From the NCBI GenBank assembly GCA_002221725.1, contig NJFT01000010.1, forward strand, positions 1-64,000: a stretch of 64,000 nt of DNA. The letters run 5' to 3'. A program made the position numbers and the translations under genes. Within the stretch, counting starts at the first letter, position 1, and the number at the start of each line of letters is the position of its first letter. Of this stretch, positions 55,940 through 64,000 are shown piece by piece. Below the pieces are notes generated by a model. That model was not told the DNA's origin. It saw nothing but the letters and a program-made list of their open reading frames with translations, and searched no databases. This DNA is from Scedosporium boydii. Taxonomy: Eukaryota > Ascomycota > Sordariomycetes > Microascales > Microascaceae.

Positions 55940-56732
55940 CGTTCCCTCTCCCGTAGCGATCCTTATTCCCACCTAGCTTTTTCAGGTCAAAGAACCCAGC
56001 TTGTTTTCCGGTTGGTTGTGGCGGGCCACTGTATAGGCCACCAATCTCGGAATCGGTGTCGGGAGCCGTTCTGGGATGAAAGCTGTATTGCCGTTCCCAT
56101 CTTATGCTGAAGCTTCTAAGTAGATATCGCAAGGCTCACCTCCACCGGAGAAAGACCAAGAAACAGAGCCACGCTCGTTGTAACAGAGAGGACATATCGA
56201 ATCCTCTAGCAATTCATCCGGTTGGATTATCTCGGAGAAACGAGTGGATTGCGTCCGATTCCCTCATAGCCGTATGGTCCACTCCTTCAATACGCTCGAT
56301 CGGTAGCCGATATCGATGTAATCCATCAGACTAGCTATCTGGAGCATAGTCTTCGCCGTCGATAAGTGTCATGACTGGGCACGAGAGCGCATAGAGCTCT
56401 CACTCATCTGCAGCGTACTCAAGCGTAACAGCACCGAGAAATTCCGTAACTAGTTCCCTGAGAAATTTGCCCTGCATATCATCGCCTACCGATTTGCACG
56501 CAGCGGCGTACTTTGGCTCTACAGAATCGCACTGCAGCAAAGACAAGGTAGACTCAAGGTACAGTCTCGCACAAATCAGAATCAGAACGGCAGACTCTTA
56601 TCGATTACATCATTCAAACCGTGAGCCTTCGACATAAGATTTCTAGACTCCCTACCATACTCATCATTTCTGACCACCTCGTCAAAGCCATCCTTCCAGA
56701 AACGCCATCTACCAAGATCGAGCAGGTATCTG
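55940..56732 (-). pseudogene. Unknown protein relic abutting the MULE
   Basis: Protein-like sequence runs leftward from the very edge of the MULE repeat: RYLLDLGRWRFWKDGFDEVV, SKAHGLNDVIDKSLPF, then CARLYLESTLSLLQCDSVEP, MQGKFLRELVTEFLGAVTLE, ELYALSCPVMTLIDGEDYAP and a segment with EDSICPLCYNERGS. It is interrupted by several stops, including a TGA after AADE that fits TGG changed by G to A. CPLCY hints at a zinc-binding end. I do not recognise the family. The gene appears to be cut off on its 5' side by the transposon. Confidence 0.5.
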
Positions 56733-56831
56733 GCGACGGCTACAGAGGCACCCCTCTTTGGCTAATGGGGCACCCCGGGCGCCCAATTTGCTTACTTAAG
56801 CACTTTTCATGCCGATACCGCAGACGCGCAT
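56733..56831 (+). repeat. MULE left terminal inverted repeat
   Basis: 99 bp beginning GCGACGGCTACAGAGGCACC. It is the reverse complement of 62190-62288 except for one transition (G here, A-equivalent there, in GCCGATACC). Confidence 0.95.
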
Positions 56832-58240
56832 GAACGCGCATCCAGCTCTCTCAACTTCACATCACGACCTAGGTCATAGAATCGTGTACACGCCATGGCA
56901 GAAGCTGCAATACCGCAAACGCATAAATTCCCTGACGACGTACTACCACCTGAGGGGCTATACGAGTCACGCGAAGCCCTGTTCGCTGCTGCAAATGCTT
57001 GGGCGAAGGTGCGAGGCTATGCATTTGTTAGCGGGAAGTCTAAAAAGACCCCAAATGGCCGAATCAAGGTTTTTGTGGCTTGCGATCGAAATAAGCTGCC
57101 GCCAAAGGCTTCCGAGCGGATACGTCAAACTTCAAGTCGAGCAACTGGCTGCAAGTTCTCAGTGCTAGCAAAGGAATCGCTAGATAAGACAACCTGGGTG
57201 CTTGCCCATCGGCCAGGCAATGAATATAGCCAGCATAATCATCCACCAAGCGAGAACCCATCCGCACATCCAGCACATCGTTCCCTTCGGAAAGAGGATA
57301 TCGCAACCATTTCGAGCTTGGCAGTAGCTGGAATAGCTCCCCGGGATATCAAGACATACCTTTCCAATACCTCAGACACACTGGCAACAGGAAGAGATAT
57401 TCGCAACCAAATTGCTATAGCAAGACGAGATCTCCGAGAAGGGCAGAGTAGCATTCAAGCTCTAGTTGACCAGCTCAATAAGGAAGGCTTCTGGTGCCAT
57501 ATTCAGCTTGATATACACAACCATTTAACAGCTATCTTTTTCGCCTATCCCGATTCCATAGCATATCTTCAGCAAAATCCAGATATCTTACTACTCAACT
57601 GTACATATAAGACAAATCGGTACGGGATACCACTTCTTGATATGATTGGAGTCGACTCTTGCCAAAGATCATTCTGCATTGCATTTGCCTTTCTCTCTAG
57701 AGAAACTGAAGATGATTATTCTTAGGCACTATAGCACCTCAAGTCTCTCTATCAGTCCCGGCTTCCTTCGGTTGTCATAACTGACCGATGCCTAGCTGAA
57801 ATGAATGCTGTAATAGTTGGTTTCCCCTCCTCTGCTGCATTACTTTGCCTCTGGCATGCTAATAAAGCAGTTCTTCAACATTGCTGGCCGGCCTTTGGGC
57901 TTAAACGTGGCACCAAGCCAGCTGGAAGTCTTAAAAGCAAAGAGTGGGATGAGTTCTACACATGCTGGCATTCCATAGTGGCATCTCCAGACGAGGACAT
58001 CTTCAATCAACGTCTTAGAGGGTTTGAGCTCAAGTATGCTCCTAAATATCTCTAAGAGATTAGATATATTAAGACATATTGGCTTAAGCCTTAAGTTAGA
58101 AGGCCCCCTTTCCGTCTACCCCCACTTTCTGTCCACCTAAATCCTACACTGCCATTTCAAGCTCTCATCACCTACAACCTCATTTCTTCTCCATTTCAAT
58201 CCATACCATCACCAAATTTTATATATAACTTCTTTTACCT

Positions 58241-58650
58241 ATGGGGAAGCAATATACTGAAGATGACCTTCAATTGGCCCTTGATGCTATCGCAAATGGT
58301 ATGGGAAAGCGAGAGGCTGAACGCCAGTTTGGGATTCTAAAGTCTACACTTCTTGATAGACTTAATAGCCAATAATCCTGAAAAGAGGCTTTTTCAGGCT
58401 TCTAGAGGCTTAGCCCTACCTAGGAAAGCCTCCTTACTTTATGGATTCTTACCTAGGCGGCCCTAGGACTTCCTCCAACCTACTTACAAGTTAGGGAATT
58501 CGCTAAGAGGATCTTACAAGCCTAAGGAGATACCCAGCTACTTGGAAAGAAGTAGATATAGTTATTCCTTAAAAGGAATCTATCTATTAAGGCCTAGAGA
58601 AGTAAATCTATCAATTCTAAGTATATCAATAGAGCTACAGTTTAAGTAAT
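58241..58650 (+). pseudogene. pogo/Fot1-type transposase remnant
   Basis: ATG at 58241 opens GKQYTEDDLQLALDAIANGM, then KREAERQFGILKSTLLDRL: the psq helix-turn-helix of pogo-class transposases, closed by TAA at 58373-58375. Past this stop the same reading continues with stops as RLSP...LLTLWILT...ALGLPPTYKLVR, the second (CENP-B-like) DNA-binding part. The catalytic DDE domain should lie further right but is too AT-rich to read. Confidence 0.78.
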
Positions 58651-58657
58651 TTACTAC

Positions 58658-59153
58658 TGTGTTGGTGTATAGGGCGACTGGCGGCGGCGCCGCCACATTG
58701 CTGATCGGCGCCGCCACCGGAAGCCCGATGTGCCACACATCCGAACCTCACTTATACATAAAAGGATGATGGCCCCCCATTTTTCATAGACTAGTTCTTA
58801 GACAAGGCAGCACGGCGCAGAAGCAGGCGAAGGACAGCATCGCGATTGGGAGCGATCAGTTGTTTCCTGTCGGCCAGAGCGTTGTTGTGGTAGACGTTCT
58901 TTACTATTCTTTTCTCAATATTACTTCTTTTCCTATCTTTACATTTCTCTTCTCTTCTTTGGATGTGATGTCCCACGATGCAGATTCCGACTGATCATCT
59001 ACTTCTCGACGTCCTACTCGACCATCAGACCAATCCGACAACCATTGGACCATTTCTTCTTTGCGGTGTGGCTCTCAGCCACTCCTAACTATTCTCTTGA
59101 GTGGGCGGCACAGTCTTGTTTGTGTTGTTAGTTGTACTGCCCGGCTCCGACAA
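58658..59153. mobile_element. Solo LTR candidate, 496 bp, second family
   Basis: A block of normal GC content inside AT-rich DNA, starting TGTGTTGGTGTATAGGGCG and ending GGCTCCGACAA, flanked by the direct 5-bp repeat ACTAC (58653-58657 and 59154-59158). A TATA-like stretch (TATACATAAAAGG) lies near 58754. The exact ends could shift by one or two bases, since TGTTGG...CCGACA is the more usual LTR terminus. It shares no obvious sequence with the 439-bp family and has no coding capacity. Confidence 0.72.
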
Positions 59154-59610
59154 ACTACTAGTTCTACTACTTTTAGCTCCTAGCTATTTGGAAGATTAAA
59201 CTAGCTAATTAGTATAATATAGATAAAGTAGGTATCTTAGAAGGTAAAGGAGCTAATGGCCTTGTACTTAGAAGTGCCTAGAAGTATACTGTTTATAAGA
59301 AACAGTTAAGATCCTAGACTTAGACTTCCTTTATTAAGTATATCTTAGCTACTGGCTACTCCCTTCCTCCTCTAGTTATTTTTAAGAGAAAAATAGTCTA
59401 ATAATAATAGTTTCTACTTAATTTAATACTATATAGGGACTAGTAGTTTATAGTAATTAATAATAGATAGATTACTAATACTATAATAGTTAAGTAATTT
59501 AAAAAGGTCTTTATTCTACTTATATAGCTAGTAGATTCTAATAAATATTGTCTTTTAATTATAGATGGCTATAGAAGCTATATAACTATAGACTTTATAT
59601 ATCTATGCTT

Positions 59611-60049
59611 TGTTACAATCCTAACACTGCAGGTTTCGGCTAATCAATGGGATAGGAAGGTGCTGGGATAGCAGGGGCCTGTTTAGGGATAAGCGAGGCG
59701 ATCGAGCAGTATTCACAATGATAAGTGCTGAGAGTGCGTATACAAGTGTAGGGTGTAGATGTTACTTGCATTGACTACTGAAGAGTCTGGAAGATAACTA
59801 GACTAGTGGGAGACATCGTAGCTTTATATAGACACTTCTTCCATCCGTCTTCAGTTCCTTATCGTAGTCGATCGAGTCCTTACTCGATCGCCCAGTCGAT
59901 CCTTGGTTCGACCGGCCGGTCGGTCGGATGGCCGTCCGACCGACTCGTCGGACGCCACGCCGCCCGATTCCATGACTAAGCTATTTTAATTCTGCCGTTC
60001 TTCGCTCACCGCCCTGCTCACGTGATGTGGCCGCGGCCAGCTCATGACA
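59611..60049 (+). mobile_element. Solo LTR, 439 bp, little-mutated copy
   Basis: Starts TGTTACAATCC and ends CAGCTCATGACA, flanked by the 5-bp direct repeat TGCTT (59606-59610 and 60050-60054). Same length and same orientation as 5856-6294, from which it differs almost only by transitions. It keeps a TATA-like TTTATATAGAC and a strongly palindromic GC stretch around 59905-59955 rich in CGACCGGCCGGTCGG-like words. It is inserted in AT-rich DNA of the pogo-like element and is itself not AT-rich, so it arrived later. Confidence 0.92.
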
Positions 60050-61336
60050 TGCTTCTAGTATCAAATCTACCTTCTTTTCTTACCTCTATATACCTTATAT
60101 ATCTTATAATTATTAGATCTATCTATTTTTAGTTTACTAAAGATAGCTTACTAAAAAGAGCTTAAATTTTTATTATAAATAGTTAATTCTTTAATAATTA
60201 GGAAGTAGAACTTTCTCTTCTACTATAGAAAGGCCTATATAGCTAGTCTAACTAGTAAAAATATTAGAAGTAGGTAGAAAGCTACTGGCCTTTAGCTAAT
60301 AAGTGTAGCTAAGCCTCTCCTTAGCTTAAATGTAGTTTAATAGCTAGAATAAGCTCTTTAAGAAGGAACTAGGACCCCTTAGGAAGCTAATAGAGCTATT
60401 CCTAACTTAGATTGGACTTCTAATTTATCTATAATAGTCTAGTTGACTTTAAAGAAGGTAAAAGACTTATAGGATTAGCTATACTAATCTAATACTATTA
60501 ATTAATATACTACTATATAGTAGCTACTATTTAAAAAGATCTATAAAGCTTTTGAGGAGAAGTTATTTAAGCTAGCTACTACCTAGTAGAAGATAAAGTC
60601 TCTTGAGAACTAGCTTGAAGCTGTAAAGCTAACTAAAAGGAAGAAGGTTGATTTAAGCCTAAATTTGAAGTTTGTTAATATTAAGGATAACTGGAAGGCC
60701 TAAATGGTAGTAGGAGGGGCAAATAATAATACTAATAAATCTAGCGATACTAAAAGTACTAGCAAAATAGGTTCTTGTATTTTAGTAGCTTGAAAGTAGG
60801 TTAAAATAGGTGTTCTTGATATGTAGATATATTGGCGGGTACTGGTTTTAGGGTAGACGGAAAGTGGGGGTGGACGGAAAGGGGGCCTTCTAACTTATAA
60901 GGAGAAGATTGTCAAGGCTTAGGTAAATAAGTATCTGTACTTTGGTAATATTGTTACCTCTAGAGCTGAAGGAATCTATGGGCTTATTAAGTTATATTTG
61001 AAAACCTTAAGATTTGACTTATTTAATGCTTTACAAGCTATAAAGCAGGTAGTTTCAAATTAGCTTTAAGATTTACAATAGAACTGAGCCTTACAGCAGA
61101 TATACATCCTACTAGATATCTCTGGTATATTATTTGAAGCTGTACATGGCTGGGTCTTATATCAGGCCTTACGCAAAGTCTAGGAGCAACAACAGCTCCT
61201 TAGGAAACTACTTAAAGCCTGTACCTATTCTTTTACTTCTATATAATATGGCCTACTATGTGTCTACACCCTCTAAGTCCTTTAAGGGAGAAATTAGAGT
61301 ATCTCCCTCGAATATTTCTATCTCCATTAGTATCTA

Positions 61337-62189
61337 AAGTAAGGTATCTAGTAGTAACTAATCTTAAAGCTATATTAATATATAAAGATCTAGTCTAGCT
61401 AGCTAATTATAAGTATAAGATAGGAACCTTCTAGATTCGAACGAGTTGAGGCTACTAGATGAGCCTTGAAGTATAGTCGATGCTATATACTAGGCTATAT
61501 AATAACCTCGAAGGTATATCTACTAAGATATATAGAGTTACTATAGCTATTAGAATAGCTATAGTTAGCTTTAGCTTTAGTTATAGCTTAATTAATATAG
61601 CTTATTACTAAGGGTTCTACTTAATTACCTACTTATATAGTAGTACTATTACTAAATTATTCCTTATTACTACCTCTAAGCTATAATAACCTATAAGTTA
61701 TATATTAGAGATATATAGTAGTAAGAGATACCTAGTATAAGGCCTAACCTTATAGGAGTATTAAAACTAACTAGTAATATTAGAGAGTAATAGGCTTGCT
61801 ATTATAGTATGATAAGGTAAGCTATAAGTGGTGCCTTGACTATAAATAGATGACTAAGTGCTATACTACCTTAATAGGTTTAAGGGACTGGATGAAAGAG
61901 GAGATGATGGTATATCTGGACTGGAGTAACTCTGAAGATGACTATGTTGAGGCCTAGTTAATTTAAGAGATGGATGATGGCCTATTTGATAATTGGAGGA
62001 GAGGTATAGATAAGATCTAGAGGAGGGCGGAGAGGGATATTAAGGAGCAGCAGGCTTTATATACAGCCAAGCAGCAGGAGGAGTCGTGTATTATAGTTTA
62101 ATTATAATGTAAAGTAGTAATTAGCCGAAACTACTCTATAATTCGAGATGTGAAGCTGAGATAGCTCCTATGACCTCGGGCGTGGGCTT
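61337..62189. other. AT-rich MULE interior
   Basis: Stop-rich, TA-rich DNA between the transposase end and the right repeat. A short protein-like stretch at about 61855-62090 (LRDWMKEEMMVYLDWSNSED, then KEQQALYTAKQQEES) may be the transposase C-terminus or a second MULE product. No intact gene. Confidence 0.5.
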
Positions 62190-62288
62190 ATGCGCGTCTG
62201 CGGTATTGGCATGAAAAGTGCTTAAGTAAGCAAATTGGGCGCCCGGGGTGCCCCATTAGCCAAAGAGGGGTGCCTCTGTAGCCGTCGC
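62190..62288 (-). repeat. MULE right terminal inverted repeat
   Basis: Mirror of 56733-56831, matching at 98 of 99 positions. Beyond it a shared subterminal word (GAGGTCATAG-like) occurs at a similar distance inside both ends. Confidence 0.95.
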
Positions 62289-62441
62289 TAAGGCTAGTAC
62301 TATATTATTAATATTATAGATAATTCTAGAATAGAATACACTTTTAAAAAAGGCCTAGCTATTTTAAAAGACCTAATAGGCTACTACTATAATATAATAC
62401 TTTTTCTTTTAAACCTCTTTTAGCTTCTTTTTAAATATACT

Positions 62442-62681
62442 ACATCCGCCTGCCCGGTGGAGGCCACCACGTACGGATACTACCCTTCACTAGGGCCTAA
62501 CGCGGCGCTGCTCGCCGTCTACGCCGTTCTCTTCTTCTCTCAGATCACCGTGGGCTTTATGACAAAGGTCTACTCGTTTTCAGCCGCCATTGCGGCTGGG
62601 TGCTTTCTCAAAGTGCTCCGCTATGCTGGCCGAATAATAATCCACGACATCCCTTGGAGCGACTCGGGAATGATAGGGTAA
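62442..62681 (+). pseudogene. RTA1-like membrane protein, N-terminal fragment
   Basis: The frame reads SACPVEATTYGYYPSLGPNA, then hydrophobic helices ALLAVYAVLFFSQITVGFM and SFSAAIAAGCFLKVLRYAGR, then IIIHDIPWSDSGMIG. The YGYYPS opening and the WSDSG end of helix 3 are RTA1-family signatures (lipid-translocating/aminocholesterol-resistance type, seven helices). Only about two to three helices are present. There is no ATG in this frame at the expected place, because AT-rich DNA begins just upstream. A GTAATT at 62679 could be a donor, but no later exon is found. It is a relic at the transposon border. Confidence 0.72.
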
Positions 62682-63213
62682 TTATGGTTCATAATGGTCG
62701 GCGCGACGCTACTGGCAACCGAGCGTGGCGGAGTCTTGCACTAGTTTGGGAAGATGTGGCCAGTCCAAGCCACGACCGAGGTTCTCGGAAAGCACCAAAG
62801 CACCACGCTCCGCTCAGGCTGGTGGATGGGTCGGAGGCAGTTTAATGAGAGAGGGAGCATCGTACGCAGTTGAATGGAAATATATCTAATCATGACAGCA
62901 AATGAATAAAATCTTAGGGTGAGGACCCATGCTTGTCCTCCTTCTAGATCCCCCGCCATGTTGCCTTGGATAGCGGACTTGCCCAGGTGGGAGAATTAAG
63001 AAGCAATTGATCTTGTACCAACCTCACCTCGGTTACATCTGGTATCGTATGATCAACCCGGGTATGCATTGATTGAGATTAATGAGCTTATATTGTACGT
63101 ATTCAATCCCTGCGACAAAAGAAAGCGTTCGAGGCCCAATCTTTGCGATGAAATCTGCCTTGTTCTCTCCTCCCCGCCTAATAAGCGTTCCACCGGAGAT
63201 GCAAGCTCCGAAG
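62682..63213. other. Gene-free spacer
   Basis: No RTA1 continuation, gene or repeat is seen. Frames at 62741-62959 and 63033-63251 are unsupported, though the latter could hold a further exon of the gene that follows on the minus strand. Confidence 0.4.
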
Positions 63214-63651
63214 TTACACCAACGCTTTTCCTTCAGACGGTCGAAAACCATCTACCAACTGCCTGGAAACCTCCCTCCATTCGTCTAAAGCGGTGAATTC
63301 ATGGCGCAGGACCAATCGAATGGTATACGCCGTCGCCGTAAGCGAATCAAGTCCGAGCTTGCGTTCATCAACCACCCGCATCAGGTGGCAGAGATAGGTC
63401 CGGAGAGGCAGTGCCCTTGAGGCACGTACGAGGTGTTCGAGTGAACTGATGTCGAGATTCATAATCACAATATCCACACAAGGGGGGCCGCTGCGCCTAC
63501 ACGCTTCGGCCTGGCGGATCTCTCCGGTGTCGGGATCTTCGTATTTCCCGTCAACGATTGGGCAGTCCTTCGTAGAATGCCAATCCCCACCGTGGAATTC
63601 GTCGGGATGCCGCGGAAGAGTGAAGCGGGGGCAAACAGGACTGGAAGACAT
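63214..63651 (-). CDS. Hypothetical protein
   Basis: An open frame of 145 residues from Met at 63651, chosen because the 71 upstream residues look like translated leader. The protein begins MSSSPVCPRFTLPRHPDEF and contains GKYEDPDTGEIRQAEACRRS and a helical C-terminal half (SSLEHLVRASRALPLRTYL, LDEWREVSRQLVDGF). There is no signal peptide or membrane segment. I do not recognise a family. The good codon-like composition and soluble character favour a real, perhaps lineage-specific gene; introns at its 3' side are possible. Confidence 0.45.
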   Translation of the reverse strand: MSSSPVCPRFTLPRHPDEFHGGDWHSTKDCPIVDGKYEDPDTGEIRQAEACRRSGPPCVDIVIMNLDISSLEHLVRASRALPLRTYLCHLMRVVDERKLGLDSLTATAYTIRLVLRHEFTALDEWREVSRQLVDGFRPSEGKALV

Positions 63652-64000
63652 GATTGTAGTATCGTGTAGTTGGAAATTTTTGGGGGTTGGGAAAGAGGGC
63701 AGTTTGCGAAGTGTGATAGTGAGAGTCGAAGGACGAAGCCCAACCTTGGTGTAATAGGGACGCCGCTTTATATTGAAGGATTGCCACTCACTCCCAAAAT
63801 GCAGCCATGATTCGCGAACTAGCCAATTTTCTGCTTCGAAATTAAGACGCTTTATTTGGATCATACGTTGGCTTTAATGTGTTTGATCCTTGTAATATAG
63901 GTTATATTGCCTAGCCCTGGCCGGCTTAAACCGCAATCCGTGGACAACCCGGAAGGACCAATTGCAGGAGCCCGGAGTCGTGTTGGTCATTTTGGGAGAA
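63652..64000. other. Right window edge
   Basis: Upstream side of the hypothetical gene. No other feature is recognised before the window ends. Confidence 0.4.

Larger units (their letters stand above)
58094..60895 (+). mobile_element. pogo/Fot1-like Tc1-mariner element with TA target duplication
   Basis: Ends AGTTAGAAGGCC...GGCCTTCTAACT are inverted repeats of about 50 bp that differ by a few transitions. Both ends are flanked by TA (58092-58093 and 60896-60897). It encodes a psq-type helix-turn-helix near its left end. It contains two solo LTRs (58658-59153 and 59611-60049); removing them with one copy of each 5-bp duplication leaves 1,857 bp, close to the usual 1.9 kb of Fot1-type elements. 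The insertion lies inside the MULE transposase frame. Most of the rest is AT-rich and stop-filled. Confidence 0.88.
56895..61336 (+). pseudogene. MULE transposase, interrupted and mutated
   Basis: The N-terminal FAR1-like zinc fold has Cys in VACDRNK, Cys in TGCKFSVLAKE and His in SQHNHPPS. The DDE-type domain follows: LLLNCTYKTNRYGIPLLDMI, where the residue before CTYKT, normally the first catalytic Asp, is Asn (AAC at 57597-57599, a G-to-A type change). Then come TAG at 57723-57725 (TGG expected) and TAG at 57729-57731 (CAG expected). Beyond these the frame continues with SVVITDRCLAEMNAV (second Asp) and LCLWHANKAVLQHC. The protein is cut after IKTYWLKP by a pogo-like insertion and resumes at 60898 with KEKIVKAWVNKYLYFGNIVT and AEGIYGLIKLYLKTLRFDLF. 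All visible lesions fit RIP plus insertion. Confidence 0.88.
56733..62288 (+). mobile_element. Mutator-like element (MULE) carrying nested insertions
   Basis: Bounded by inverted repeats 56733-56831 and 62190-62288, which match at 98 of 99 positions. It encodes a MULE transposase on the plus strand (from 56895) that continues on both sides of an inserted TA-flanked element (58094-60895). Subtracting that element and one TA leaves about 2.75 kb. The interior right of the transposase is AT-rich. No 8-11 bp target duplication is seen: the left flank reads GGTATCTG and the right flank TAAGGCTA, which suggests later rearrangement or mutation of one flank. Confidence 0.9.

Noticed and set aside
58658..59153. 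GC-normal block in the pogo element as a captured host gene fragment
   Set aside because: No coding frame, LTR-like ends and a 5-bp direct duplication fit a solo LTR better.

Overview
The window is genomic DNA of a filamentous ascomycete (Pezizomycotina). The protein-coding genes are split by many short introns of about 59-150 bp with GT...AG ends and CTRAC-type branch sites. The families are typical of fungi: Zn(II)2Cys6 regulators, DHA1 and ACS-type MFS transporters, a LaeA-like methyltransferase, a Rds1-like ferritin-fold protein, BBE-type FAD oxidases, 2EXR and RTA1. Gene-rich DNA of balanced composition alternates with very AT-rich, stop-rich blocks that look like the product of repeat-induced point mutation (RIP).

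Layout. 0.4-4.4 kb: an inositol-monophosphatase-like gene with one nonsense codon and a decayed CorA-like membrane protein gene. 4.4-7.8 kb: an AT-rich, RIP-like block holding a transposon ORF remnant and two solo LTRs, each with a 5-bp target duplication. 7.8-18.7 kb: a run of intact genes (zinc-type alcohol dehydrogenase-like MDR, aldo-keto reductase, Zn2Cys6 regulator, DHA1 transporter, ER FKBP, chromate transporter). 20.2-29.5 kb: a Zn2Cys6 regulator, a frameshifted 2EXR protein, a frameshifted Zn2Cys6/fungal-TF gene and a 12-exon LaeA-like methyltransferase. 31-41 kb: mostly relics (a Trp-rich unknown protein, a second unknown, a BBE-type oxidase with one stop, two alpha/beta-hydrolase relics) around one intact gene, the Rds1-like secreted protein. 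41.9-55.5 kb: a truncated DUF1223-like gene and then five intact metabolic genes: IlvD/Edd dehydratase, flavin amine oxidase, succinate-semialdehyde-dehydrogenase-type ALDH, Zn2Cys6 regulator and ACS-family permease. 56-62.3 kb: a nested transposon stack. A Mutator-like element (MULE) with 99-bp terminal inverted repeats carries a TA-flanked pogo/Fot1-like element, which carries two solo LTRs. 62.4-64 kb: an RTA1 fragment and one unknown gene.

How it fits together. The dehydratase, amine oxidase, aldehyde dehydrogenase, regulator and permease at 43.5-55.5 kb look like a small catabolic cluster in which a dehydratase or oxidase makes an aldehyde that the ALDH oxidises; this is an inference from families and proximity. 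The most solid unusual structure is the transposon record. The same 439-bp LTR occurs at both ends of the window, once heavily mutated by transitions (5.9 kb) and once much less altered (59.6 kb). Removing the two LTRs and their duplicated targets from the TA-flanked element leaves 1,857 bp, about the size expected for a Fot1-type transposon. Several gene relics outside repeats also carry C-to-T or G-to-A type stops, consistent with RIP of duplicated genes or RIP leakage. No tRNA, rRNA or CRISPR array was recognised.
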